From a virus, in the IMG/VR virus record IMGVR_UViG_3300047560_000742, positions 1 to 20,279 of that record: 20,279 nt of DNA. The stretch is one strand, 5' to 3'. Within the stretch, counting starts at the first letter, position 1, and every line of letters begins with the position of its first letter. A program made the translations under genes and the position numbers. A model generated the notes under the pieces. It was not told the origin of the DNA, ran no database searches, and saw only the letters and a program-made list of their open reading frames with translations. Of this stretch, positions 13,415 to 18,846 are shown one piece after another.

Positions 13415-15098
13415 ACCAAGTCTTCCCTTGTTTGAATTCAGCTCCTACAGGGCATCTAAACTTTAGAATCTCACCTGCATCTGCTGCTGCTTTAACTACA
13501 ATCTCACCTACTATTGTACCATACTTTTCAGGAACTTCAATTTGGACTTCGTCGTGAACCCACGCTACGAGCTTAAAGGGTATCTTCTTAGCAGTGAGTT
13601 CCTTGTGAAAGCACACAATCCATTGCTTAGCAATAATCGCTCCTGCCGACTGCAAGAGTGTATTAAGTGCACTATGCTCAGATCTAATCTGTAACTTCCG
13701 TCCATCAAGACCCGGTATCCAGCCTTTTGCAGCGAAATTAGATACTTTCTTCTTAAGCTTAGCGTATGCTGGGACGTTACGTTGAAAATTATCAATAATC
13801 TTTTTCCCTTGCTTTTCTGAACCACCAATAATTGTACCAACTTTACCCGGTGAAGCACCGTAGAGTGTGGCATAGAGGACAGTCTTGGCAAGATCCCTCG
13901 TAGCGACTCCAAATGCATTCTGATTTCTCGTGTGGACATCTCCATTTACAACCTCATTTGAATATTCAGGATCATTAAGATAGTGAGCAAAGCAACGCAA
14001 CTCAATACCAGACAAATCTGTGCCAACAAGTACATTCCCTTCCTCAACAGTCCAGCAACTTCTACATTCTTTTCCATATACAGACCTTGTAGCAGGTATC
14101 TGAGCCATATTAGGAGTGCTATGCGTAGCTCTACCCGACACAGCTCCATTCGTGATCACTTTACCATGAACTCTACCGTCCTTACCTACAGCCTCTAACC
14201 AGCTTTCAATCTGAGCTACACGTTTCTGTAGCATTAGGTATTCAGCGATCATCTGAGCCTCAGGAATCTTAACCTTAGCCAGTACTGACTCATCGACAAT
14301 AGGCTGTCCCTTCTCAGTAAAGTCCTTAGGCTTCCATCCCAACTCCATCAGCTTTTCTCCGATCTGCTTTCTACTTCCGGGATTGAAAGTATCAACGGAG
14401 TCTTTGATAGGCTTTCCACTTGTCTTGTGGAACCTTGGAGTGATGACTGGAGGCCACCTCTCTTGCATCTGCTCATATATTCCTGCCATCTTTCCTTTGA
14501 TGTCAGCAAGTAAGCAGGTTGCGAAGGGTAAGTCAAGTTTGAAGCCATTACGTTCCTGTTCAGCTATGATAGCAGCTACCTTATGCTCAAGATCAAGGCT
14601 TTCTTGTGAAAAGTCTTTCTTAGCGAATTCATCAGTAAGATGCTTGTAAAGATTGCAAGTGACCTCAACGTCCCTAATGCAATAATGCTCAAGAAGAGCC
14701 ATGTGAGGAACATCGAAGCACTCACCTTTGTACTCCTCTCGTCTTTCCATTAACCATTCCCATACACCTTTATAGTTCACCTTCTTTACTGTCAGTCTCT
14801 CGCCCCAAGCGTCTAAGCTGTGCCCGTTCTCTATTGAGGGATTTAACAACCTTGAGGCTATCAACGTATCGTACACTTGGCTCAAACGAATCTTCGTATT
14901 CCATAGCCGATTGAGTATCGGGAAATCGAAGCTTATTCCGTTCTGAGCGATTATCAACGTAGTGTCCTTTAAATACTCCACGAGGTTGTTTGCTGCTTTC
15001 CATACGTTAACTTCTCCAGTGTCAATATCCTTAGTGACTACCATCCAGATCGTGTTGTGATCTAATGTTGTCTCGATGTCTAGAACGATACGCTTCAT
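13401..15098 (-). CDS. DNA polymerase, family A (T7 gp5-like) with 3'-5' exonuclease
   Basis: A 565-residue replicative polymerase. The exonuclease domain has DxE at D7/E9 ('VLDIETT'), 'NGISFDFPIL' (D58) and 'HYCIRDVEVT' (D143). The polymerase domain has motif A 'VGTDLSGIELRCFAHY' (D361), motif B 'RDLAKTVLYATLYGA' (R401, K405, Y409) and motif C 'VAWVHDEVQIEV' (H515, D516, E517). The residue equivalent to E. coli F762 / T7 Y526 is Tyr409. T7 gp5 is 704 residues; the shorter length is usual for aquatic podoviruses and suggests a reduced thioredoxin-binding/thumb region. The start at 15098 has AAAGG upstream and overlaps the preceding small gene by 68 nt. Confidence 0.96.
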   Translation of the reverse strand: MKRIVLDIETTLDHNTIWMVVTKDIDTGEVNVWKAANNLVEYLKDTTLIIAQNGISFDFPILNRLWNTKIRLSQVYDTLIASRLLNPSIENGHSLDAWGERLTVKKVNYKGVWEWLMERREEYKGECFDVPHMALLEHYCIRDVEVTCNLYKHLTDEFAKKDFSQESLDLEHKVAAIIAEQERNGFKLDLPFATCLLADIKGKMAGIYEQMQERWPPVITPRFHKTSGKPIKDSVDTFNPGSRKQIGEKLMELGWKPKDFTEKGQPIVDESVLAKVKIPEAQMIAEYLMLQKRVAQIESWLEAVGKDGRVHGKVITNGAVSGRATHSTPNMAQIPATRSVYGKECRSCWTVEEGNVLVGTDLSGIELRCFAHYLNDPEYSNEVVNGDVHTRNQNAFGVATRDLAKTVLYATLYGASPGKVGTIIGGSEKQGKKIIDNFQRNVPAYAKLKKKVSNFAAKGWIPGLDGRKLQIRSEHSALNTLLQSAGAIIAKQWIVCFHKELTAKKIPFKLVAWVHDEVQIEVPEKYGTIVGEIVVKAAADAGEILKFRCPVGAEFKQGKTWYDCH

Positions 15099-15216
15099 AC
15101 TCTGCCTTTAGATCTTCATAGTGATGGATAAGTAACTGGTACTTGTCTTGCAACTCATAGTACTTACTTTCCAAGTCAATCATTCTACCAGCTATCTTAT
15201 CTAAGTCAAGCATCAT
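15031..15216 (-). CDS. Small coiled-coil protein overlapping the polymerase start
   Basis: A 61-residue, strongly helical protein ('MIDLESKYYELQDKYQLLIH' and 'YEDLKAEYEAY') with heptad-like hydrophobic spacing, probably a coiled coil. AAGGGG lies 5 nt before its ATGATG, and it overlaps the upstream gene by 11 nt. Its last 68 nt overlap the start of DNA polymerase in another frame, a long overlap for this genome. Real status is supported by the ribosome site, the absence of another gene in 15099-15205 and a coherent protein. Function unknown. Confidence 0.7.
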   Translation of the reverse strand: MMLDLDKIAGRMIDLESKYYELQDKYQLLIHHYEDLKAEYEAYRSRHRDNIRSQHDLDGSH

Positions 15217-15688
15217 GCTTCCCCTTCAGATCCGTAGGATCGATAATGCCGTGTGCGGCTTCGATGGCTCGGGCAAAGTCCCACTGTGCGTGCATTGGTC
15301 GATCTGTATGGTTCATGTAAATACTTGCAATCTCCTCATCCGTCAGCGGCTTGCGCGGTGGTGGGGTGGTGTAGAGAGGAATAGATTTCGGCATATTCTT
15401 TGGCTGTTCATTTCCTCGCACAACATAAGGAACGTCACCATCTTCTCCAGCTTCTAAGTCATAAAGATCATCAATATTGACCCACGCCACAGGCTCATCC
15501 TTTGCTTCTAGTGGCTCATAGTCCAAGCCCAACTCTCTAGCGTTCTCGGCTTTTCTTTCTAATGCTTCGTTTGCTAGTGCGGATTTAATGGCTTGAATTG
15601 TCTCGATGGTTGCGCCTGTAATTTTCTCTGTATCGAATAGTCGATTGATTTCCACCAATGCAAGGCGTAATGCTTCGTCTTTTGTCAT
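15206..15688 (-). CDS. Modular paralog 5: EALRLAL / DEPVAW / TTPPxR / LTDEEI protein
   Basis: A 160-residue member of the local paralog family. Modules in order: N-terminal helix 'MTKDEALRLALVEINRL', 'TIQAIKSAL', linker 'EAKDEPVAWVNIDD', 'IPLYTTPPPRKPLTDEEIAS', then a unique helical tail ('QWDFARAIEAAHGI'). A 40-bp DNA segment encoding the TTPP part (15345-15384) is repeated in paralog 3 with one mismatch. AAGGAG, part of the previous gene's end, provides the ribosome site. Such proteins are common and unnamed in betaproteobacterial phages and prophages; no function is known to me. The DEPVAW tryptophan and TTPP segments suggest short binding modules rather than an enzyme. Confidence 0.75.
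   Translation of the reverse strand: MTKDEALRLALVEINRLFDTEKITGATIETIQAIKSALANEALERKAENARELGLDYEPLEAKDEPVAWVNIDDLYDLEAGEDGDVPYVVRGNEQPKNMPKSIPLYTTPPPRKPLTDEEIASIYMNHTDRPMHAQWDFARAIEAAHGIIDPTDLKGKHDA
15345..15384. repeat. 40-bp direct repeat, copy A
   Basis: Identical to 16528-16567 except for one base (39 of 40), in the same orientation. It encodes the IPLYTTPP(P/Q)RKPL part of paralogs 5 and 3. Its conservation at the DNA level points to recent duplication or recombination rather than protein-level constraint alone. Confidence 0.9.
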
Positions 15689-16083
15689 GTGTTCTTCTCC
15701 TTGAGTTTGTGCTCAATGTTTCTGATAATGTCACGCAATCCCTGACTATCTCCTACTTCCTGAGTAATCTCATCCTCCGACAGACTTACCCATGTGCGCT
15801 GTTTTTTTACAGTAGTCAACATCATTGCCTCAATCTCAGCCTGCAACTTTAGGCTTGCTGGGACAGCTTCTATACTTGATGGGATTGCATCCATGGCAGA
15901 TGTTGCTGCCCACTGTTCGGTTGGCTGTTGCTCATCCTTCGCTTCTCCGTCACTTCGTGACAATAGTGCGGCTTTAATGGCGGTGATTGCCTTTTGCTCT
16001 CGTGTGTATTGCTGTGACGCATTCCAAGAAGCCGTATTTTTTAACACATCCAACGCAAATTTAAGAGTTTCGTCTTTATTCAT
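15685..16083 (-). CDS. Modular paralog 4: short LTDEEI-family protein ending LKEKNT
   Basis: A 132-residue paralog: N-terminal 'MNKDETLKFALDVLKNT', 'KAITAIKAALLS', 'EAKDEQQ', a family-specific middle without the DEPVAW Trp, then 'RTWVSLSEDEITQEVGDSQG' and the C-terminus 'HKLKEKNT'. That end is shared, down to the DNA (15685-15705), with two other genes of the cluster and doubles as the ribosome site of the next gene. AAGGAGGAG lies 7 nt before the ATG. It overlaps the lipoprotein gene by 8 nt and the next paralog by an ATGA. Function unknown. Confidence 0.75.
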   Translation of the reverse strand: MNKDETLKFALDVLKNTASWNASQQYTREQKAITAIKAALLSRSDGEAKDEQQPTEQWAATSAMDAIPSSIEAVPASLKLQAEIEAMMLTTVKKQRTWVSLSEDEITQEVGDSQGLRDIIRNIEHKLKEKNT

Positions 16084-16387
16084 ACCGGCACTCCTCCTTA
16101 ATATTTTTTAGCTTTCTGTGTGATTGGTATTGCGAGGCAATTTGGCACTCCTTAACTACCTCATCCCAGTCGTTGTATTTTGTGGCTAGAGGGCCAGCAG
16201 GCAAGGCTTTTAAACATTGCTGAAAAAGTGTTGCTCTTAAACACTGGTCCATTGATGCTTTTTCGCTTTTATCAATTTCCGTTGCTGAAATAGTCGTCAC
16301 ACCATTTGCGTCTGTGTGTTTATTGCACCCAGTTAAAAACAACAAACTTAAAACTAATGCAAGAAATAGCGCAGTATCTTTATCCAT
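16076..16387 (-). CDS. Phage lipoprotein (lipobox LTGC)
   Basis: A 103-residue predicted lipoprotein: Lys3 and a hydrophobic core 'TALFLALVLSLLF' followed by the lipobox 'FLTGCNKH' with Cys21 as the lipidated residue, so signal peptidase II processing is expected. The mature part is polar with four further cysteines ('DQCLRATLFQQCLKALPAG', 'KECQIASQYQ', 'KEECRYE'), likely forming disulfides in the periplasm. AGGAG lies 7 nt before the ATG. It is not the late o-spanin type (no proline-rich region, not nested in an Rz gene). Early lipoproteins in other phages block superinfection (for example Llp of T5), which is a candidate role. Asn-Lys after Cys gives no clear inner-membrane (Asp+2) retention signal. 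Confidence 0.8.
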   Translation of the reverse strand: MDKDTALFLALVLSLLFLTGCNKHTDANGVTTISATEIDKSEKASMDQCLRATLFQQCLKALPAGPLATKYNDWDEVVKECQIASQYQSHRKLKNIKEECRYE

Positions 16388-16751
16388 TGTTATCTCCTGT
16401 TATTCCGTGTGTGGCCTCTACATTGCGTGCAATGTCGTGCAGTGTTTGTGCGGATACACGCAACCATCCGTCTTGCTCTGAAAAAATTGCTTCATCTGGA
16501 AAGCAGTCCTCTACTTGCTCAAACGATAGCGGCTTGCGCTGTGGTGGGGTGGTGTAGAGAGGAATAGTTGGTGTATTTCCAAATTCAGATTTCTTAAATC
16601 CAACGTCATGCGCATTCATCCACGCCACAGGCTCATCCTTCGCTTCTAGTGCGGCTTTAATGGCGGTGAGGGCTTCGTAAATGAGTTTTGTGGGCGCGTT
16701 TTTATTCGATAGCGCACGTTGCGCCAGCTTCAATGCTTCAGTTTGCATCAT
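16380..16751 (-). CDS. Modular paralog 3: DEPVAW / TTPPQR protein
   Basis: A 123-residue paralog: 'TEALKLAQRALSNK', 'EALTAIKAAL', 'EAKDEPVAWMNAHDV', 'IPLYTTPPQRKPLSFEQVED', then 'TLHDIARNVEATHGI', which resembles the tail of paralog 5 ('DFARAIEAAHGI'). Starts at the first of two ATGs with AAGGAG 8 nt upstream, overlapping paralog 2 by 4 nt. It shares 39 of 40 bp (16528-16567) with paralog 5 and 22 of 22 bp (16648-16669) with paralogs 2 and 4. Function unknown; these shared DNA blocks suggest module exchange by recombination. Confidence 0.75.
   Translation of the reverse strand: MMQTEALKLAQRALSNKNAPTKLIYEALTAIKAALEAKDEPVAWMNAHDVGFKKSEFGNTPTIPLYTTPPQRKPLSFEQVEDCFPDEAIFSEQDGWLRVSAQTLHDIARNVEATHGITGDNNG
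16528..16567. repeat. 40-bp direct repeat, copy B
   Basis: Second copy of the TTPPQR-coding repeat (39 of 40 bases the same as 15345-15384; the one difference changes Pro to Gln). A shorter related segment encoding TPPQRTW occurs near 16862-16880 in paralog 2. Confidence 0.9.
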
Positions 16752-17338
16752 GTGTTCTTCTCCTTGAGTTTGGCTTCGACCTTGCGGAAGTCAGCCAGAT
16801 ACACGCTATCTAAGGTATCTCCTACCGCTTCTGCAATCTCCTCATCTGTCAGCCCTACCCATGTGCGTTGTGGTGGGGTGTTCTTGCATTGATTGCCCAA
16901 TTGACAACGCACTGACCAACATCCTTGTGGGTCTTTGTCACACACAGGCTCACCCTTCGCTTCTATCGCTTTAATAGCGCCGTCCATAAAGCCACTTGAA
17001 TAGCCAGATTCATACGCCTGCTCCGCAATTGCTTTTGCCACAGACTCATCCTTCGCTTCTTGATGTGCTGGGGTAATGTAGACATCGGTGTAATAAAGGT
17101 TCTGCGTGACAACCTTTCCGTCTTCAAACCAAGTCTTTGTCCCGACTACAGGCTCATCCTTTACGACACTCCGTGTCTGCGCTTCTCCACTAAGTGCGGC
17201 TTTAATGGCGGTGATGGCTTTGCGCTCTAATGGATAATTTTCAGAGCCGCACCTCTCCAACGCCTCCAATGCAAGACGTAACGTTTGTTCCAAACTCAAT
17301 GCTTCTTCAGTACTTCGTACTTGATCTTTATCAGTCAT
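16748..17338 (-). CDS. Modular paralog 2: longest member, triple KDEP-like repeat
   Basis: A 196-residue paralog, the longest. It has 'DKDQVRSTEEALSLEQTLRL', 'RKAITAIKAALSG', then three copies of the linker motif ('VKDEPVVG', 'EAKDESVA', 'EAKGEPVC'), a Cys-containing section ('DKDPQGCWSVRCQLGNQC'), 'NTPPQRTWVGLTDEEIAEAV', and the shared end 'EAKLKEKNT'. Its N-terminal DNA shares a 26-bp exact block with paralog 1. GAGG is upstream of the ATG, which overlaps the previous stop (ATGA). The internal linker copies make it look like several family members joined together. Function unknown. Confidence 0.75.
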   Translation of the reverse strand: MTDKDQVRSTEEALSLEQTLRLALEALERCGSENYPLERKAITAIKAALSGEAQTRSVVKDEPVVGTKTWFEDGKVVTQNLYYTDVYITPAHQEAKDESVAKAIAEQAYESGYSSGFMDGAIKAIEAKGEPVCDKDPQGCWSVRCQLGNQCKNTPPQRTWVGLTDEEIAEAVGDTLDSVYLADFRKVEAKLKEKNT

Positions 17339-17616
17339 ACCTTACCTCTATAAGTTAATTCAGGACAGTAGTACATAGGAGCTTCTTTCCAGTTAGGACG
17401 GTAGGTACTTTTAATAACTACTCCAACTTCTGTGGACTTAGTTTTCTTCTTAGCCCTATAAGCTCGTTTGTGTGCAGCTTTCTTGTCCTTGTTAATCAAA
17501 GCCCACAGACGATTCTTCTTTCGTCTATCCTCAGCTCTCCATGCAATTAGATCTGGGTGAACACCCCTGTCAATCATTTCTTGCATCCACTTAGGTGCAG
17601 GTTTAAAATCACTCAC
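17335..17616 (-). CDS. Small basic protein, GTG start
   Basis: A 93-residue, strongly basic protein ('RRKKNRLWALINKDKKAAHK', 'RAYRAKKKTK') that could bind nucleic acid. It starts at GTG with AAGGA 7 nt upstream and lies 10 nt after the Tat-leader gene. The pattern 'APKWMQEMIDRGVHPDLIAWRAEDRRKKNRLW' has the feel of an unnamed conserved family; no function is known. The ATGA overlap links it to paralog 2. Confidence 0.7.
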   Translation of the reverse strand: MSDFKPAPKWMQEMIDRGVHPDLIAWRAEDRRKKNRLWALINKDKKAAHKRAYRAKKKTKSTEVGVVIKSTYRPNWKEAPMYYCPELTYRGKV

Positions 17617-17626
17617 TTTTTTATCC

Positions 17627-17890
17627 TTAAATAGTATGTTGAATCCAATTGCCAGTCTCTCGTGACTTTACAAGAATAAAGGATGGAGCCCATCCAAGAC
17701 TGTGCTTGATAGTCTGACTCTGTCCTGTTCCTGTGTACAAGTAACTGCCAAAAAGTTTATCAGCACCAGTAATAATCTCCTGTGATGGAACACTGATCTG
17801 ACGCACAGGCATCAGAACATCAGACCTGATAAATATAGGCGCAGTAGCTGCAGCTAATATACCACCTAAGAAGCCACGCCTTGTTGTCAT
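17627..17890 (-). CDS. Short protein with Tat-like leader and tail-fibre-like C-terminus
   Basis: An 87-residue protein. Residues 2-30 look like a twin-arginine export leader: 'TTRRGFLGGILAAATAPIFI', with RR at 4-5, a Phe-Leu pair and a moderately hydrophobic stretch. The rest contains 'YLYTGTGQSQTIKHSLGWAP' and 'FILVKSRETGNWIQH', a pattern found in larger phage tail-fibre/appendage proteins, here cut short at residue 87 (NWIQHTI). GGAGG lies 8 nt before the ATG, which overlaps the upstream stop. It is read in the early direction, so it is unlikely to be a fibre itself. Export through Tat is inferred only from the leader. Confidence 0.7.
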   Translation of the reverse strand: MTTRRGFLGGILAAATAPIFIRSDVLMPVRQISVPSQEIITGADKLFGSYLYTGTGQSQTIKHSLGWAPSFILVKSRETGNWIQHTI

Positions 17891-18033
17891 TTAGATGCCT
17901 CCAAATACAATCCTACATTACCTAAAGCATAGCCTACAAAGGCAATGCCTAAGCCCATGTTACCTTTGATAATCAAGTCTACAGCTACCACAGCGTAGAC
18001 AACCCCTACTACAGCAATTAGCCAAGCACTCAT
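17887..18033 (-). CDS. 48-residue membrane protein with two helices
   Basis: A short protein beginning MSAWLIAVVGVVYAVVAVDL, with a second hydrophobic stretch 'LGIAFVGYALGNVGLYL' after a KGN turn. GGGGAGA lies 6 nt before the ATG, and both ends make 4-nt ATGA overlaps with neighbours, which is good evidence that it is a real gene. The two-helix pattern 'AVVA.D..IKGN....I.F.GYA..NVGLY' is familiar from small membrane proteins in phages of freshwater bacteria. Its role is unknown. Confidence 0.75.
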   Translation of the reverse strand: MSAWLIAVVGVVYAVVAVDLIIKGNMGLGIAFVGYALGNVGLYLEASK

Positions 18034-18263
18034 TTGTTATCTCCCCTTGCTCGGATAACGGCTGCACATACCATTGAGCCTTCCCAATCGTTTGTCTTGG
18101 CCTCTTCACATGCATTTGCACACGCTTCACGCTCTTCCACTTGCGCTTGTTGAGCAACTAGCTTGACAAAGGGTTCAAGCAGTTCAATATTACGACAACG
18201 GGTCAAAACATCAATATTCATTCCTGCTTGTCTAGCCATCTCAATGATTTCATCTTGTGTCAT
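18030..18263 (-). CDS. Small conserved phage protein with paired Cys (77 residues)
   Basis: A 77-residue helical protein: 'MTQDEIIEMARQAGMNIDVL', then 'LLEPFVKLVAQQAQVEEREA', 'CANACEEAKTNDW' and the end 'MVCAAVIRARGDNK'. The ATG at 18263 with AGAGGA 8 nt upstream is chosen over a longer frame to 18338, which would overlap the upstream gene deeply. The 'ELLEPFVKLVA....EREACA..CEE....AA.AIRARG' pattern is a well-known unnamed protein in betaproteobacterial phages and prophages. Function unknown. Confidence 0.75.
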   Translation of the reverse strand: MTQDEIIEMARQAGMNIDVLTRCRNIELLEPFVKLVAQQAQVEEREACANACEEAKTNDWEGSMVCAAVIRARGDNK

Positions 18264-18426
18264 CTTTAGTATCCTCTTTCTTATCAGACTCTTTGTCAAA
18301 CTTAAAGTCACGTGCCTTATCTTCTTTGTCTCGTCCAAAGATCATATCCCACCGAGCTTCATACTCAGCCTGAGCTACACTGAAGGGACGAGGTGAGCTA
18401 CCTTTACCACCATCACTCTTACTCAT
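18250..18426 (-). CDS. Small conserved phage protein (SDGGKGSSPRPFSV)
   Basis: A 58-residue hydrophilic protein: 'MSKSDGGKGSSPRPFSVAQA' followed by 'YEARWDMIFGRDKED' and a Lys/Asp-rich tail. The 'GGKGS.PRPFSV....F...WD.IFG' pattern is a frequent unnamed small protein of tailed phages. The ATG at 18426 overlaps the stop of the upstream gene, and the repeated AAGGAGAAG element gives its ribosome site. Function unknown. Confidence 0.75.
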   Translation of the reverse strand: MSKSDGGKGSSPRPFSVAQAEYEARWDMIFGRDKEDKARDFKFDKESDKKEDTKDDTR

Positions 18427-18614
18427 GTGTTCTTCTCCTTGAGACTTCCATCCCACCATTCTTCATCCGCTTTGTCACCCCATCCACCATCGCCATTACG
18501 CCAGCCTATTTCAAGGTTTAGCCAACCAATTCCAATCCAAAATTCATCGTCTAAACCCAATGCAAGCACAGGCCATACAAAATAGTGCGGTTGGTTTGTT
18601 TCAAAGTAAATCAT
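18423..18614 (-). CDS. Trp-rich small protein ending LKEKNT
   Basis: A 63-residue protein unusually rich in Trp (9 residues) and Gly: 'MIYFETNQPHYFVWPVLALG', 'EFWIGIGWLNLEIGWRNGDG', 'DEEWWDGSLKEKNT'. The N-terminal part is beta-prone. The last six residues and their DNA (18423-18443) are identical to the ends of paralogs 2 and 4, so the terminal module has moved between unrelated proteins. AAAGGA lies 5-6 nt before the ATG. No function known. Confidence 0.75.
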   Translation of the reverse strand: MIYFETNQPHYFVWPVLALGLDDEFWIGIGWLNLEIGWRNGDGGWGDKADEEWWDGSLKEKNT

Positions 18615-18846
18615 GTGCTTCCTTTAAAAGTTTCCTAGCGTCACAAGCTGGGCAACCATCTGTGCAGTGTTTGCACTTCCCATCTTGCTCTGTCTGTTCC
18701 AAGGCTTCTTTAATGGCGGTGATGGCGTTTTCATGGGCAATCTGTGCTGACAACCCATAAAGTTGAGGCTTGCTTTGTTTCAACGCCTCCAATGCAAGGC
18801 GTAATGCTTCTTCAGTACTTCGTACTTGGTCTTTGGTCATGCTCAT
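18601..18846 (-). CDS. Modular paralog 1: N-module fused to a four-Cys cluster
   Basis: An 81-residue paralog: 'TKDQVRSTEEALRLALEALK', 'NAITAIKEALEQ', then a compact four-cysteine cluster 'CKHCTDGCPACDARKLL' (C58, C61, C65, C68; C-x2-C-x3-C-x2-C) that could bind zinc or an iron-sulfur cluster, and a short helix. It lacks the DEPVAW, TTPP and LTDEEI modules of its relatives. GGAGG lies 7-8 nt before the ATG, which overlaps the primase-helicase stop. It shares 26 bp exactly with paralog 2 (18803-18828). Function unknown. Confidence 0.75.
   Translation of the reverse strand: MSMTKDQVRSTEEALRLALEALKQSKPQLYGLSAQIAHENAITAIKEALEQTEQDGKCKHCTDGCPACDARKLLKEAHDLL

Larger units (their letters stand above)
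15965..17214. repeat. 22-bp direct repeat, three exact copies
   Basis: A 22-bp block is exact at 15965-15986, 16648-16669 and 17193-17214; it encodes the ITAIKAAL segment of paralogs 4, 3 and 2. A related shorter form is in paralog 1 near 18705-18723. The span given covers the three copies and the sequence between them. Confidence 0.85.
15685..18443. repeat. 21-bp gene-junction repeat, three exact copies
   Basis: Exact copies at 15685-15705, 16748-16768 and 18423-18443. On the minus strand each encodes the end LKEKNT-stop of one gene, holds AAGGAG as the ribosome site of the next gene, and includes that gene's ATG. It is a portable stop/ribosome-site/start junction. The span given covers all three. 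Confidence 0.85.
17298..18828. repeat. 26-bp direct repeat shared by paralogs 1 and 2
   Basis: Exact 26-bp copies at 17298-17323 and 18803-18828, encoding QVRSTEEAL at the N-terminus of paralogs 2 and 1. Adjacent sequence (CCAACGCCTCCAATGCAAG at 17258-17276 and again near 18779-18798) is also shared. The span covers both copies. Confidence 0.85.

Noticed and set aside
18163-18396. Plus-strand frame with a hydrophobic run (IFSILFLIRLFVKLKV)
   Set aside because: Antisense of well-supported small genes with ATGA-type overlaps; no ribosome site on the plus strand.
15206-18846. CRISPR array or VNTR explanation for the repeats between polymerase and helicase
   Set aside because: Repeats are of different length and spacing and fall at equivalent coding positions of related genes, so gene duplication and exchange explains them.
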